Positions 48,300 through 60,330 of a stretch of 64,000 nucleotides of DNA are shown piece by piece. The translations under genes and the position numbers were made by a program. The notes under the pieces are model-generated. The model made no database searches and was not told the origin of the DNA. It saw only the letters and a list, made by a program, of their open reading frames with translations. Source of the stretch: Membranipora membranacea (taxonomy: Eukaryota; Bryozoa; Gymnolaemata; Cheilostomatida; Membraniporidae); NCBI GenBank assembly GCA_914767715.1, contig OU612067.1, forward strand, positions 16,001,001 to 16,065,000, written 5' to 3'. Within the stretch, counting starts at the first letter, position 1. Each line of letters starts with the position of its first letter.

Positions 48300-48770
48300 T
48301 AAAGGCTAACAATGAAAATTGTGATGTCTTAGACATGTAATACATGGATGCATATTGTCGGAATAACTTTAAATTGTTTGCAGACCTGATATGTTGCGGA
48401 AGGCTATTGAAAAATTATAGAAAGATTGCAATTAGAAAATTGTTCGATGGAGGTTTAAGATAATGCGTGTCTCTCATCTGAAAACGATGTATGTTAAATG
48501 AAAACTGCTCACATATATAACATGGAGCCAACATATTAAGTATTTTATAGCCATAAATGGCAGAGAAATAACTGGCAAGCTGTGGTAAGGGGAGAAGATT
48601 TAATGATCTTGAAAGATCCTGTGTTGATATATGTATCAATGAAGTGATGGCATGGTTTAATGTCATTGGCTGAAACTTTAATGTACTACAATTACAATTG
48701 GTGCAAAGTAGTACCAACTTACAAAATGTTGTGGTATCATAAAATCGATCCAAACAAAAAAATTCATTTT
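48300..48770 (-). pseudogene. Extreme 3' piece of a LINE ORF2
   Basis: The minus strand reads SLNLLPLPQLASYFSAIYGY, then KILNMLAP, a TRxxxxL-like part (MRDTHYLKPPSNN) and, after a stop, FFNSLPQHIRSANNLKLFRQ. This follows the usual C-terminal pattern of LINE ORF2 proteins (YKI.NgLAP ... WN.LP..ir....l..F). A poly(T)/AAATAAAT-like 3' tail lies beyond. It ends right next to the R5 tail exon. Confidence 0.5.
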
Positions 48771-48773
48771 TCA

Positions 48774-49428
48774 CTAGTTACTAAGAGATGCGTACAGATG
48801 ATGATCATTTCCTTCTCCTTGCCTCACCATCTCATACTCTCTACCAACGGTCTGGACATTTCCGCTAGTGTTCGCATAGGTGACGGCTCCCTTGGATCGT
48901 TCGACGGCTGGTTTGATTTGGGAGAAGTCCGATCCAACTTCCTCATAGTCAGTTGGATTGTTTATTCCGCCTGTAAAAACAGCGACAATCACTACACCTC
49001 CACAATGAATTTTTAACAGAATCAGGAAACCTGGTGCAGTTACCAAGTTGACACTCAAAAGCCAACAACAGCAACCAGGATCCAAGTTCAAGGATGACAA
49101 TCAATCAGCAAAGCACACCGGTCACTGCAGGGGCGCGAATACTAACACCCCATGCCCTGCTCATGTTGTATTCCTAGAGAAACCTTTGCTGACCCAACCT
49201 TGACCCAACCTGATTGGAGTTCAGATAATATTGCAATCAGATTAGAGGTTATAAAAATACAAGAAATAAGGCTTTTATGGAAACATAGATCAGGCACAGG
49301 TCTAATTGACTATCTTTTTTTACCCTTATCCGGACACATGAAATTTATTTGTGAGAAAAATATCACCTGTTGTTCCAGAGTTGTCCCCTACTCTATTAAC
49401 TGCTGAGAGTTCTGTTTTTGAAGCAGCA
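48774..49428 (-). CDS. R5: orphan ITAM-like receptor tail exons
   Basis: Two spliceable exons on the complement, 49428-49367 and 48970-48774. They align with the last two exons of R2 and R6 with the same phases (in phase 2, joining in phase 1). The tail reads INNPTDYEEVG, VTYANTSG, REYEMVRQ and ends LYASLSN-stop. There is no stop or frameshift within them. No membrane or stalk exon was found upstream before the broken CUB exon at 49795-50046. This is either the surviving 3' end of a lost receptor or a spare tail that R6 could splice to. Expression unknown. Confidence 0.6.
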
Positions 49429-49794
49429 CTGAAACAAAACAAAAATACTTTAATATCATTTGGCATCTCTTTGAAACAGACTAAGAGCTATTTACCAACA
49501 TCGGAAAATGTTAATTAAGTTTAACTACCGTTCCTACCCTTCCCTCTCATCCTCAGAGAAAGAAATGTTAGTTTATATCAGGATAAAACAAAACATTTTC
49601 ACAGGTTGTAAAGGCACGATGACTACTCCGAAGGGAGTTTATTGTTTTAATATACCTGTATATGTCAGAATAGTAGCTAGTACAAGAATAGTACAATTTG
49701 TTTCACATCAATTCATCAATATTTTGCTTGGTCATAGTAGGAGTTGTCTGTGCATGTTTTAAAACAGGACAACTCGAGTAATAAATCGAATTGA

Positions 49795-50046
49795 TATGAT
49801 ACCAAGGCCTGATATTTGAAGATGGTCTTTCAAACAACAACAAGCTCCAGCGCTTTGGTATATAAACCACTAAAGCTTATGACAACCCGCTGGTCCGCTT
49901 TCAAACCCATCAAAGTTACTGATGAGTCTATGTTGTTAGCATATTTGTTATCACCGTAACTCAAATGGCTGATAAGGTTACCCTGAGGATAAAACTCAGT
50001 GTTGATTCTTCCATTTCTGTTGCCACCCAGATATAAAGCTGTATCT
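49795..50046 (-). pseudogene. Broken CUB exon, R4-like
   Basis: The minus strand closely matches R4's CUB exon: LGGNRNGRINTEFYPQGNLI, SHLSYGDNKYANNID and VTLMGLKADQRVVISFSGLY. It then meets an in-frame TGA where R4 has its CCCEND part, although DNA similarity continues (CTTCAAATATCAGGC) to about 49795 and stops. The second half of the domain is missing. It is a relic of an R4-type ectodomain lying upstream of an R2/R6-type tail. Confidence 0.8.
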
Positions 50047-51375
50047 ATACATGAAAGTAAGATAGAAAGTTAGGATATACCATACCTTCATCAGGCATTG
50101 TAACCATTCGCTTTAATTTATCGTTGCAAGGATTGGTATGATGGCAAAAATAAAAACAGTTACAACCATTTAATATGTAATATTGAAAAATTCTGATGCT
50201 CTGATGCTTCTGATCCTCATGAAAATAGGTGGATAGATCCAGGCACCAAGTTCCTGGGCCCAGGGAGCTTGTGTAAACTCCCAGTTGTTATCACCGAGCA
50301 GCTGCAGATGTAGATTTAGGATGCTCAGATATCCTGAGTTTTATGAATGTTCATATCTGCACAATGTGTTAGGGGTTTTAAATCATTAGGAGAGGCATGT
50401 ATTCAAGGCTGTAGCGAGCTGCTCGATCCCGACCATGCTAATTTCTTTCCTACCCGGTTCCTTGCGTGTGGCGACTCTTGCCAATGGAATATCTGTAAAC
50501 TTCTGCAAAAATTGCCAGGACGGGGTTTAGGATCGTTCACCAATAACTATAGCCAGAATTGAACTCTACAAGGACAGAATCTATGGCACTTTTTTCTAAA
50601 AATCAGAATTAATAGTGTTTTATTTCTTAATTTCCTTCACAAATTCCAGGCTAAAGCAATGCAGTGGATTGAGTTTCACCGTGAAGATAGCTGTGATAAT
50701 AAATTTCTTCACTTGCTGCCAATTTCCTTTTAAAATGTAAACAGCTTTGCTATGAGCAAGAGCTATTTTCATGTTCTCAACCCATATAATGCAGTCGAGA
50801 AATAACCCCCCAGAATTTCAGATTGAGAATTAATTTATTTCATACTGTGCCTTTTTTATTTTTACAAACAATATATGATCATATGATACAGTGAAATAGT
50901 GTCAATTTCACCTTTGATTGTCTTCGAAACAGATTAAAAATATGCGCACGGCTTCTTCATCTTAATTTGTCTCGACTCTTTGATATGGCTCAAACAAAAA
51001 CTTAGGCAAATAGGAAAAGCTGCAGCATATAGAATAACTAATTGAGTAATGCTGATAGCAAATAAGCAATGATAATATCAAAGGGTTAGTAATATCATGT
51101 TGATGGCCGGTTAAATCTGGCTAGAATTTTCAGACATTAGACCTTCACTGAATATCTCGCCGCGCAAACTGCTTCCAGGGGATCTAACTCCAGTAAATAT
51201 TGTATCGACCACGTTTGTCATAGATGCTATTAGGACTTCATTGCCAAGTCACTTATTCAGAAGACGTGAAATAAACTGTTCTTTTTAGTGAAGATTAAAA
51301 CAAACATTATGCATTATCGAGTTAGAGCTAAGAAAAAAAATAAAAAGCTCATCACCAGAAAATTTTCATTTATCC
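50047..51375. other. R6 3' flank
   Basis: 50735-50945 matches the R2 3' flank, including the minus-strand AATAAA (50855-50860). The rest holds no recognised gene. Confidence 0.55.
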
Positions 51376-54300
51376 CTAGTTATTTAGAGAAGTATATACA
51401 TGGTTATCTTCTCCTACTCCACATTGATTCACCATCTCATACTCCGCACCTCCAGACTGATTATTTCCAGCCATCCTTGTACCAGAGTTCTCATACATGT
51501 CAGATCCAGCGTTGACTTGATTGAGATCTAAGCCGACCTCTTCGTAGTCCATAGGATTGTTTAATCGAGCTTTAAGAAATAGAACATCACAAAATGATTC
51601 GCATTATTCCACACATTTTCGGTACAAATTTATTAAGATCTAACTAACAATCGATTTATTTTGCCTTCCCTAATAATGGTGCATTTGTTTTTCCGTTTTA
51701 CTCACCACAACTTTTTCATTGCTGAAAATTATGTTCATTTTTGGTGTTTTACACAACCATCATGTTAAATTTGTGTTGCATTGAAAATTATATGGAGATA
51801 AATTGCTCATAGCCTGTAGCCAGTTGCTTTGCCCTTCGATAAAAGGTCTCAATGTGAAACCTTAACCGTGTAAAAGTATATCATGTATGGATTTGAATTG
51901 ATGCTAAGTTCATACCGCTAGTGGCGCTTCTTTCCGTAACAATTTGCTGATTTTTCTCAGATGCAGTCAATCTAAAATTAAAACAATTGGGTTATAAGGG
52001 ATAGATTTAATGATTGGACATATGATGAGCCTTGAAACCACCGAGATGATGGAAATATCAACCATTACTAAGATTACAGCCATGGTAACTCTTTACCTTT
52101 GGATTTCCATAGACAACTTTCTGCTTCTGATCACAAAGAAAACCAGCCCACCAATCAGAAGTATGCAGACAACTCCGAGGACTGACCCCACAATGACTAT
52201 ATTCTTTTGTTGATCACCTACAATACCAGGAGAATGATCACTTGTTCAAGTAACTGATTGACTGGAGCAATGAATTGTTAACTTAATTATGAATGTGTAA
52301 AAATATGTGTCATATTTCTCCAGTTCATTTTAAAAATAGACAAGAGGCTAAACTCAAGAATGTTTGTTCACAGTTTGTGAAAGGAGTTATCCCCTTCTTG
52401 ACCACGGGGGCACAACTCAAATATTTTGATGCAATACCAACTCTGCAATTTACTTGCAAAATTATCCCTTTTATTCGGTTCTTAACTCAACTTACTCACC
52501 TTTAGGATTCTCAGTTGTTGGCTGAAGCTGTTGTACAGCTGAAACAGCAAAATAATTCATTCCATAATTCATTCAATTAATTTGTACCTTCTACGGTACT
52601 GTGTGCCGGTGCAGTATTGATGTATATAAGAACAGAAGCACAGATTTTCTTATAGAAGCAGGTGCACACTTGGTTAATCGGAAGAATGACAAATATAAGC
52701 TTTGAATTAGGTAACTGCAAAATTACACAGTCAGAATGTGCAATGAAGTGTCTACGTGTGTATTTTGCGATTGCCAACAGACAGGGCTGACCAAATTTCT
52801 CTTTATTTGCGTCTATAAAGATAACATACGTTCATATTTTTGTCTGTATTGTAGACTTGACTGTTTGTAAAACTTAGTGGAGCAATATGATTATCATATG
52901 ACAATAGTCAAACAAGGGCCGTACAAGTTGTTGCGCATAATCTTTCAGCTATCAGTAAAACATATAGACTAACCAGATATATGTTCACATCTCACTACCC
53001 GATAATCCGAGTTTGGATGGTTTGAAAGCATAGTATTCCAGCTTCCAGCCACAGAACAAATTATACTTATTTCCCTGTCACCATATAGCAGCTGATAGCC
53101 AGGATCACAGCTTATTTTTAGTACAGTGAGGTAAGTGAGGGAAGTTAGTGAAGAGCTTGATGCATTGGCGTTGATAAATTCAGGCAGATCACATTGCACT
53201 AAATAAAAGAAATGAAAGCAATTGTCCATGGCATGCTAGACGGGGTTGTTAGTGATTAGAACTGTTAAAAGGTAAGTGTGTCTATCACACAGTTGATTCC
53301 CTCGTTCATCAGATGTCCACATTCAATTTCTAAATATCAATAAGATCAGAGGTCTAGCAGATTATCATCTGAGCTGAACCTATGTCAACCAATTGAATAA
53401 AAGCGGGAATCAACTTTGTTTAATTCCATTGTAACAAATTTATTTTCACCCCAGCCTATAGGCGATATTTGCTAAGTTTCATAACTAACCTTCCTCACAC
53501 AGCTGAGATGCTGACCAGGTATTATCACTCTTACATGTTACATCCTCCGTCAGCTTAGTGAAACCATCATCACATTCAAAATCTACTGCCTCCATGTAAT
53601 CTACTGTTTCTCTAGGAGTTGAGATCGTAACATTAGCCTGGGCTGAGAGCTCTGATACATTGCACTGTACTGTAGAGTAATATCGGATACAGACGCATTA
53701 GCGTAAATATTTAGGAAGTAGAATCTTGTAAGTTGATAGTGAATGCGGAAGTACAGAGCGAGGACTATTGTGGAAGATCCTCGCTAGGTAGGTAGGTAGG
53801 TAGTATATATTGTATGTACCGTTCTTTGCTGGCAGTAAGTGCCTAGATATTAAATTGGCAAGAAAAGCTTTTGCAAAAAAACTTAGATCTTATATTCCTC
53901 ATTAAGTGCGCAGAATTCTCACCGGGTGTACAACTAAAAGTATCCTGTATATTTTTATCATTCCATGTCCAGGGTATTGTCTCATTATCTGTAGAACTGC
54001 AGGACACTAGAGTAGAATTTGTACCATAAGGAGACTCATATCCTTCTTTACATGTGTACTCCATAGTTCTGTTCAGAGTCACCACAGTAGGTATTGAGTT
54101 TGCAATGGTGACTGGGTCAACAACACACCAAGATACTGGAACACAAAAAGAAACATTTAGTTTGTCAGAATTAAGCAGATATTTTATTGTCGCATAAAAG
54201 TAACTATGAGTTAGGTATTTGAAAGAAGCAGCAATCAGTACTCTTAAATAAATTCAAAGATAAATCTCACCTCACCGGGTAGCAAATTTAAGTTATGAAA

Positions 54301-57175
54301 GGGTAATTTCTGTATTGGTCGATACCAATATATTTTTTTAACACATAATACCGTCAATTTTTTTCATTTTCTATGTTTCTTTGATCAGACACTTTGTACG
54401 CCAGTTGGTTATCACATCAACATATTGCACCAAATTGACAGCTTTTTGAGAAGATCAATAATGTTTTGGTAAAAGATTGACTGATATTGTTTGTTAATGG
54501 TTTAATTTGGAAAAACCTTCTCAAAGATGAGGCTTGCTGAATACCTGGTATACACTTGAGACCATTAGTCCAGGAGGCATAACTTCCATTCTTCTGACAG
54601 TTGATTGTTGACCCTCCTGAGAACTGGTAGTTTTCCGTACATTGATAACGCACTGTAGTAGACCCTGGTAAATAAGGTGTCGTCACTTCTTCATATGTCG
54701 CATTTCTCACATCGGGAATATCTCCACATCTAATAACTAAATATTTCATTCACAGAAAAACTTTAGATTCTACACAAAATCATGTGTGATCCCCTTCTTA
54801 TTTAATGGCTAAAATCAGTGTCACCCCCTATGGCTGAGACAACTGTGTTCTGATTTATTGATACAGTTTATTATCAAATGTCAGATATTTGTTACCCAAT
54901 CTATTAACATGTGCGCCGATTTTTTTATGTCGTACAGTGACAACGATTTTTCTGCACGTTGAATCTATACACCTCCCAAATGTATGTAAAATACCAAAAC
55001 TATGCATAGGGGTTGAGCGTATATTTATAAGAATATTCCTTTGTGCTCAATACATATAAATTCCTGTCATTCACTCTAGACTGATTCACTTACCTTCATA
55101 TATTAACAGAAATTGTGTAGATATGTAATCGAATTCATTATTGATACCCGGTGCATGGACATCAAACTCTCCTTTCTCATCAGTTAGTATCTCAACGATC
55201 CCAGAGGCAGCATTTACAGTCTTGTTTTGTTTGCCAAACCAGACCATGAGAGTTGCTGGCCTAAATTTGTCGACTTGCCTTATCCTAATTGCTGATTCTG
55301 AAGGTAACCCTGTCACAGTCACTACACATGATAGATGGCGCATATTAGCCAGCCGTCCAGGTACCTTTGAGCTAATAACTCCTGACCATACTGAATCTGT
55401 CACACTGACTTGTGGCTGAGGTGTATAACCACATCGGAAAACTACAATGAAATAAAACAAAAGATGAATCTGGCAGTATATGGTCACAGAGTAAGTATAT
55501 ACAGAGGGGCCACTTCAATGATAGTTATAGTGCCTGCGGGTTTTTATCCACTGGGGGAAATTCATCAATCTGGCCACCTGCCAATCTCAGAATAATATAT
55601 AAAAGTTACAGTGGAGTTTTGTCATGCAGACATAGTCACCTTTGATAGGTCATAATTCATTCTGTATTTATCCTAAGGACTGATTTCCAACTTTTCTGAA
55701 ATGTCAAGCTATACACCATATTCTTGTCATTTTTTGCTAGGATACATAGGCTATGAGTAATCCAGGTTTTTAAAATGAGTTTTATCATAAAGATTTACAT
55801 GGGGCTTAGGTCAATGCACGGACATTTCCTAATTTTGATGACCAGCCGTCTATCAATTGTCACATGTAAATCTATATGAAAAAACTCATTTTAAAAACCT
55901 GGATTACTCTTAGGCTATGATTCCTAGCATAAAAAATGACAACAATATGGTGTATAGCTTGAAGGTTGAAAATTCCAACAAAGTTGGAAATCAGTCTTTA
56001 GGATAAATACAGAATGAATTATGGCCCATCAAACGTAGGGATGTCTGCAAGAAAAATGCCGTTTTAACATATAGAGATAATGAGTTTTTGGCATCCAGCT
56101 GTGCACAATTTTCCCCCAGTGAATCAAAAACCACAGGCACTATAACTAGCATTGAAGTGTCCTCTCTGTATAACCTTACTCTGTGATATGGTTACAGCCA
56201 TTGATGACCTTTTATAGCCATATCATCTCAATCATTATGCTCAAATCCTAGCTATTGTGAAGGAATATATAGTCCAATCAAGCAGTGAGTGATTTGGAAA
56301 GCAATGATCTGAGAATGATTTGGGATGTTTTTATTCAAAACACAACCCAGATAATTTTTATTCATTCCCGTCGTTTTGTACTGTTTAATATGGTGTCATC
56401 ATCCTTACAGTGGCATAATAACAGACGGAACACTTCTCACAATAGTTTGTGGGATTTTTTTAATGAGATGATGAACTTATTTATTACTTATTGTTCATTT
56501 ATGGCATTACAATCATCCAACCTTCCAAAAAAGACCTGTGAATCTGCAAGTTCCAAACAGTTGATGGAGCCAACTTAAAAGAAAGTTTTCCATGAAGGAC
56601 AGCTATTTATTTTAACCTAGAAACACAATCCCTGTGATATGATCCCATTTTCGGTTTTGAACTTTGAACTATAAGCTGATATTAATTTTTCCACCTGTGT
56701 CAGGATACTGATCATCAAAATACATTGCAAATAGTTTCTAGACCCAAGAATGTTTAAAATCATCTAAATACTTCTATATTGAGTCACCTGTGTCATAGTA
56801 CGAGATTTTGAAGTCTGCTGAGTTCGATGAAGTTTGAATTGGTCGTTCAGAGCTGGATGAGTTGGCGTCAAACTGGTCCTGTGTTACACAGAATGGATTG
56901 CCGTCTACTGATAGTGTTCCAGAAGTGCACCCATCAGGATCAGATGTCTCAAATATCCCCTCGATGATCATATATGATGAGGATGGCGCTGGCAGCTGCA
57001 GCTCACAGCTTCTGTTTAGCCCAACATTATCCTGTTTGTGAATTATTTGTCCAAATCTCTGTGGTAGAGCATCACCATGTGAGCAAAGTATTGCTGAAGG
57101 GACATCTTGGCTAAATGCGAGATTGAATGCTGTGAGGAGCAGATGGAGGCAGCTACATCTGGACAGACTTCTCAT
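51376..57175 (-). CDS. R6: CUB-like/CCP receptor with ITAM-like tail
   Basis: Ten exons on the complement give an intact 651 aa: 57175-56788, 55441-55094, 54736-54545, 54135-53923, 53669-53490, 53198-52974, 52538-52500, 52217-52097, 51971-51916 and 51569-51376. Signal peptide (about 1-22, ending LAFSQ), CUB-like 1 (to 129) and CUB-like 2 (130-245) are followed by four CCP domains (246-515), a short linker, a membrane helix (IVIVGSVLGVVCILLIGGLV), IRSRK and a tail with YEEV, MYENS, YEMV and the terminal VYTSLNN. Exon 1 has the same length as R1's and shares FGxIxHKQD. The 3' half (CCP4 to tail) is closest to R2. The start is the ATG directly before the hydrophobic signal; an upstream in-frame ATG at 57238 is less likely. 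Intron 1 carries an inverted-repeat element. Confidence 0.9.
55478..56196. mobile_element. Inverted-repeat element in R6 intron 1, about 720 bp
   Basis: Two long imperfect inverted arms (about 55478-55800 and 55865-56196). Matching pieces include TTCAATGATAGTTATAGTGC, ATTCATTCTGTATTTATCCT, GAAATCAGTC/GACTGATTTCC and AACCTGGATTACTC. The centre is about 65 bases. No ORF and no clear target duplication were found. Confidence 0.75.
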
Positions 57176-57395
57176 ACCTAATCTGAAGAGTTTGAAATTT
57201 TGTGTTTGTATCATGACCGAAAATACAAGTAAAAACATCTGTTTGCAACAGCCAGTATGGTTATTAGCATGTTAGGTCTGGACAACTTATACATTTTGCA
57301 TGAAAGTTTGGCTATTGAGCTAACAATATAAACTTACCTCTATTACATATCAATCTTGTTATTGAGTATGTACAGTAGTGATAGACCTACTTATT
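56210..57395. repeat. Arm 1 of R6/R7 inverted duplication
   Basis: Near-identical reverse complement of 62830-64000, covering R6 exon 1, its 5' flank of about 210 bases and part of intron 1. Confidence 0.9.
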
Positions 57396-58687
57396 TGGTT
57401 CTTAACTCAACTTACTCACCTTTAGGATTCTCAGTTGTTGGCTGAAGCTGTTGTACAGCTGAAACAGCAAAATAATTCATTCCATAATTCATTCAATTAA
57501 TTTGTACCTTCTACGGTACTGTGTGCCGGTGCAGTATTGATGCATATAAGAACAGAAGCACAGATTTTCTTATAGAAGCAGGTGCACACTTGGTTAATCG
57601 GAAGAATGACAAATATAAGCTTTGAATTAGGTAACTGCAAAATTACACAGTCAGAATGTGCAATGAAGTGTCTACGTGTGTATTTTGCGATTGCCAACAG
57701 ACAGGGCTGACCAAATTTCTCTTTATTTGCGTCTATAAAGATAACATACATTCATATTTTTGTCTGTATTGTAGACTTGACTGTTTGTAAAACTTAGTGG
57801 AGCAATATGATTATCATATGACAATAGTCAAACAAGGGCCGTACAAGTTGTTGCGCATAATCTTTCAGCTATCAGTAAAACATATAGACTAACCAGATAT
57901 ATGTTCACATCTCACTACCCGATAATCCGAGTTTGGATGGTTTGAAAGCATAGTATTCCAGCTTCCAGCCACAGAACAAATTATACTTATTACCTGTCAC
58001 CATATAGCAGCTGATAGCCAGGATCACAGCTTATTTTTAGTACAGTGAGGTAAGTGAGGGAAGTTAGTGAAGAGCTTGATGCATTGGCGTTGATAAATTC
58101 AGGCAGATCACATTGCACTAAATAAAAGAAATGAAAGCAATTGTCCATGGCATGCTAGACGGGGTTGTTAGTGATTAGAACTGTTAAAACGTAAGTGTGT
58201 CTATCACACAGTTGATTCCCTCGTTCATCAGATGTCCACGTTCAATTTCTAAATATCAAGAATGTTTAAAATCATCTAAATACTTCTATATTGAGTCACC
58301 TGTGTCATAGTACGAGATTTTGAAGTCTGCTGAGTCCGATGAAGATTGAATTGGTCGTTCAGAGCTGGATGAGTTGGCGTCAAACTGGTCCTGTTTTACA
58401 CAGAATTGATTGCCGTCTACTGATAGTGTTCCAGAAGTGCATGCATTGGCATCAAATGTCATTAATATCCCCTCAATAATCATATACGACGAGGATGGCG
58501 CTGGCAGCTGCAGCTCACAGCTTCTGATTGGCCCAACATTATCCTGTTTGTGAATTATTTGTCCAAATCTCTGTGGTAGATCATCACCGTGTGAGCAAAG
58601 TGTCACTGAAGGTATATCTAGGCTAAATGCGAGAATGAATGATGTGAGCAGCAGATGGACACAGCTACACCTGACCAGACTTGTCAT
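57394..58687 (-). pseudogene. Chimeric broken receptor copy: exon 1 joined to CCP4 and linker
   Basis: 58687-58300 is a complete, open exon 1 of 388 nt (MTSLVRCSCVHLLLTSFILA start), a divergent R6-type copy. Directly downstream, 57394-58258 copies R6's 52474-53338 almost base for base, giving CCP4 (58117-57894) and linker (57458-57420). Exons 2-5 are missing. The CCP4 copy is 224 nt instead of 225 because TTCCCTG became TACCTG near 57991, so it is out of frame. No membrane or tail exons follow. It is a recombination product, probably dead. Confidence 0.85.
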
Positions 58688-58699
58688 GTTGTTCTTTAA

Positions 58700-59049
58700 G
58701 GAATGGATATAACTTATGTTTAGTAACAGTCCATATAAATTGAGAGGCGGATATCAAATTTTGAGGGCCAGCGGCAATTTAAAGTTCCCTAGGGGAACTA
58801 TCAAAAAGATAAGAGTCTGTGAGAGTGTATAGTTGGCTTTTAGGATAGCTGTGTGTATTTCTTATCAGCTTACAGTGTATAGATATGTATATAATGATTA
58901 TAGGAGGCTAGATATCTCAAATCTAGTAACCTGCCCTAAAATTTGGGTTAAGTCTTGAACGAAAATCGATTCATCACCCGAAAATCTATGTAGTGGATAC
59001 ATATTATCCTTGGGCATAAGTCTGCAAAGTCTTTGGTTTGATCATGCAC
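58700..59049. other. Non-coding stretch
   Basis: No recognised feature between the chimeric copy and the retroelement piece. Confidence 0.4.
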
Positions 59050-59073
59050 TAACATAATCAAGTCCTGAAAGTA

Positions 59074-59562
59074 TTGTGTAAATATGTCACGGAGAAGTGT
59101 GAATATGCTAATGCTGGTGGTGAAGCGCATGGAAAGATTTTGCGCAAAAAAAGAGAATGGCAGGTGAAATGCAACCTCACAGAGCAGCTCAGAATGCCAC
59201 AGCATATTGTGATCACGAACCAAAGACAAGACTTAATTGTCTGGTCTGACAAAGAAAAAGCACTAATACTGATGGAATTAACCGTGCCTTGGGAAGAAAA
59301 TCTCTCAAACGCGCATGAGTGAAAACTGACAAGATACAAAGATCTGGTGACACAATGCCAAGACAAAGGGTGGAATTGCGAATTATTCGCAGTGGAAGTT
59401 GACTGCCATGGATTCATGGCTAGATCAGCTACCAAATTTCTGACTAGAGTTGGGCTGTCGGGCAGAGAACACAAACAAGTCAAAAAAAGCATAGAACATG
59501 AGGGAGAAAGCGCATCTGCATGGATTTGGCAACAGCACTGTGTGAAGACAAATCCTGACTAA
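59074..59562 (+). pseudogene. Retroelement protein fragment, one stop
   Basis: A single frame interrupted only by a TGA at 59320-59322 reads RQDLIVWSDKEKALILMELT then VPWEENLSNAHE, (stop), then KLTRYKDLVTQCQDKGWNCE, VEVDCHGF and ASAWIWQQ. I recognise this ELTVPWEE ... VEVxCxGF pattern as a C-terminal region common in animal retroelement-derived proteins. The D...E.K-like spacing may be nuclease-like, which is inference. The copy is decayed. Confidence 0.6.
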
Positions 59563-60330
59563 TCCTATTGCTTGTAAGCTGGGGTTTAACACACTCACTT
59601 TGTTTTATGGAGTTGGCCAGCATTTAATTCCCTCAATTATAATCCTTGTAAGGATTAGTTTGAGGGGAACAAGTGATGATCAGCAAACTGCTCGGGGTGG
59701 AAGGCTAAGCGGGATTACGCCTTTAATACTCAAACTAAAGTATTTTAATCTCTGCAGGGTGAAAAACCAAAGTGAGTCTGAGTTATATCTAAGGCATTAC
59801 AAACATAGGATTAAAAGCTTTGCCATCGCATAAAAGGCAGGCAGAGCGAGACAGGAGATCACAGTCAGCCCACTGGCTGTAGCGCAAACAAGTCATATCT
59901 CTGACTTGTGTATGAGTTGCACTATGCTCAATGTGGTGAATTTGAGTAGTGAACTATGGCACGAGGGGCGGGTGCTTTGACGATTAGCGATGTTGCGCCG
60001 ATGAGTTGATGGAAAGCAAACCTCCCTGCACTGCTTTGGCTTAGAGTATAAGCATGAGAGTGATGGGGCGAACATTGTTACCACTGAAACAATGACGAGT
60101 TGGCAGCCTCCCTGGTTGCGCAACCGCGTAAACATACCAATTATGTCAAACCATCGAAACTTACAAAATGCAATGAGGGATAGATGAGATTGATTGAGAT
60201 GCTCATCAACACAACCATCGAAACTTACAAAATGCAATGAGGGATAGATGAGATTGATTGAGATGCTCATCAACACCCAGGGATGGCTTCATGCTGCTGG
60301 GGCCGGCCATGAGGAGGTTGTACTAGAGAA
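59563..60330 (+). other. Probable 3' part of the same retroelement
   Basis: GC-richer than its surroundings, without an intact ORF. It contains a tandem duplication of 64 bp at 60151-60278 (copies begin ACCATCGAAACTTACAAAAT). Confidence 0.45.
60151..60278. repeat. Exact 64-bp tandem duplication
   Basis: 60151-60214 and 60215-60278 (to within a base) are identical, which indicates a very recent duplication or an assembly artefact. Confidence 0.85.

Noticed and set aside
49655-49700. Possible membrane helix for R5 (NCTILVLATILTYTG)
   Set aside because: The hydrophobic frame ends in the wrong phase for the next R5 exon and has a stop just upstream.
59058-59492. 144-codon minus-strand frame
   Set aside because: Antisense shadow of the retroelement fragment on the + strand, whose sequence is recognisable.
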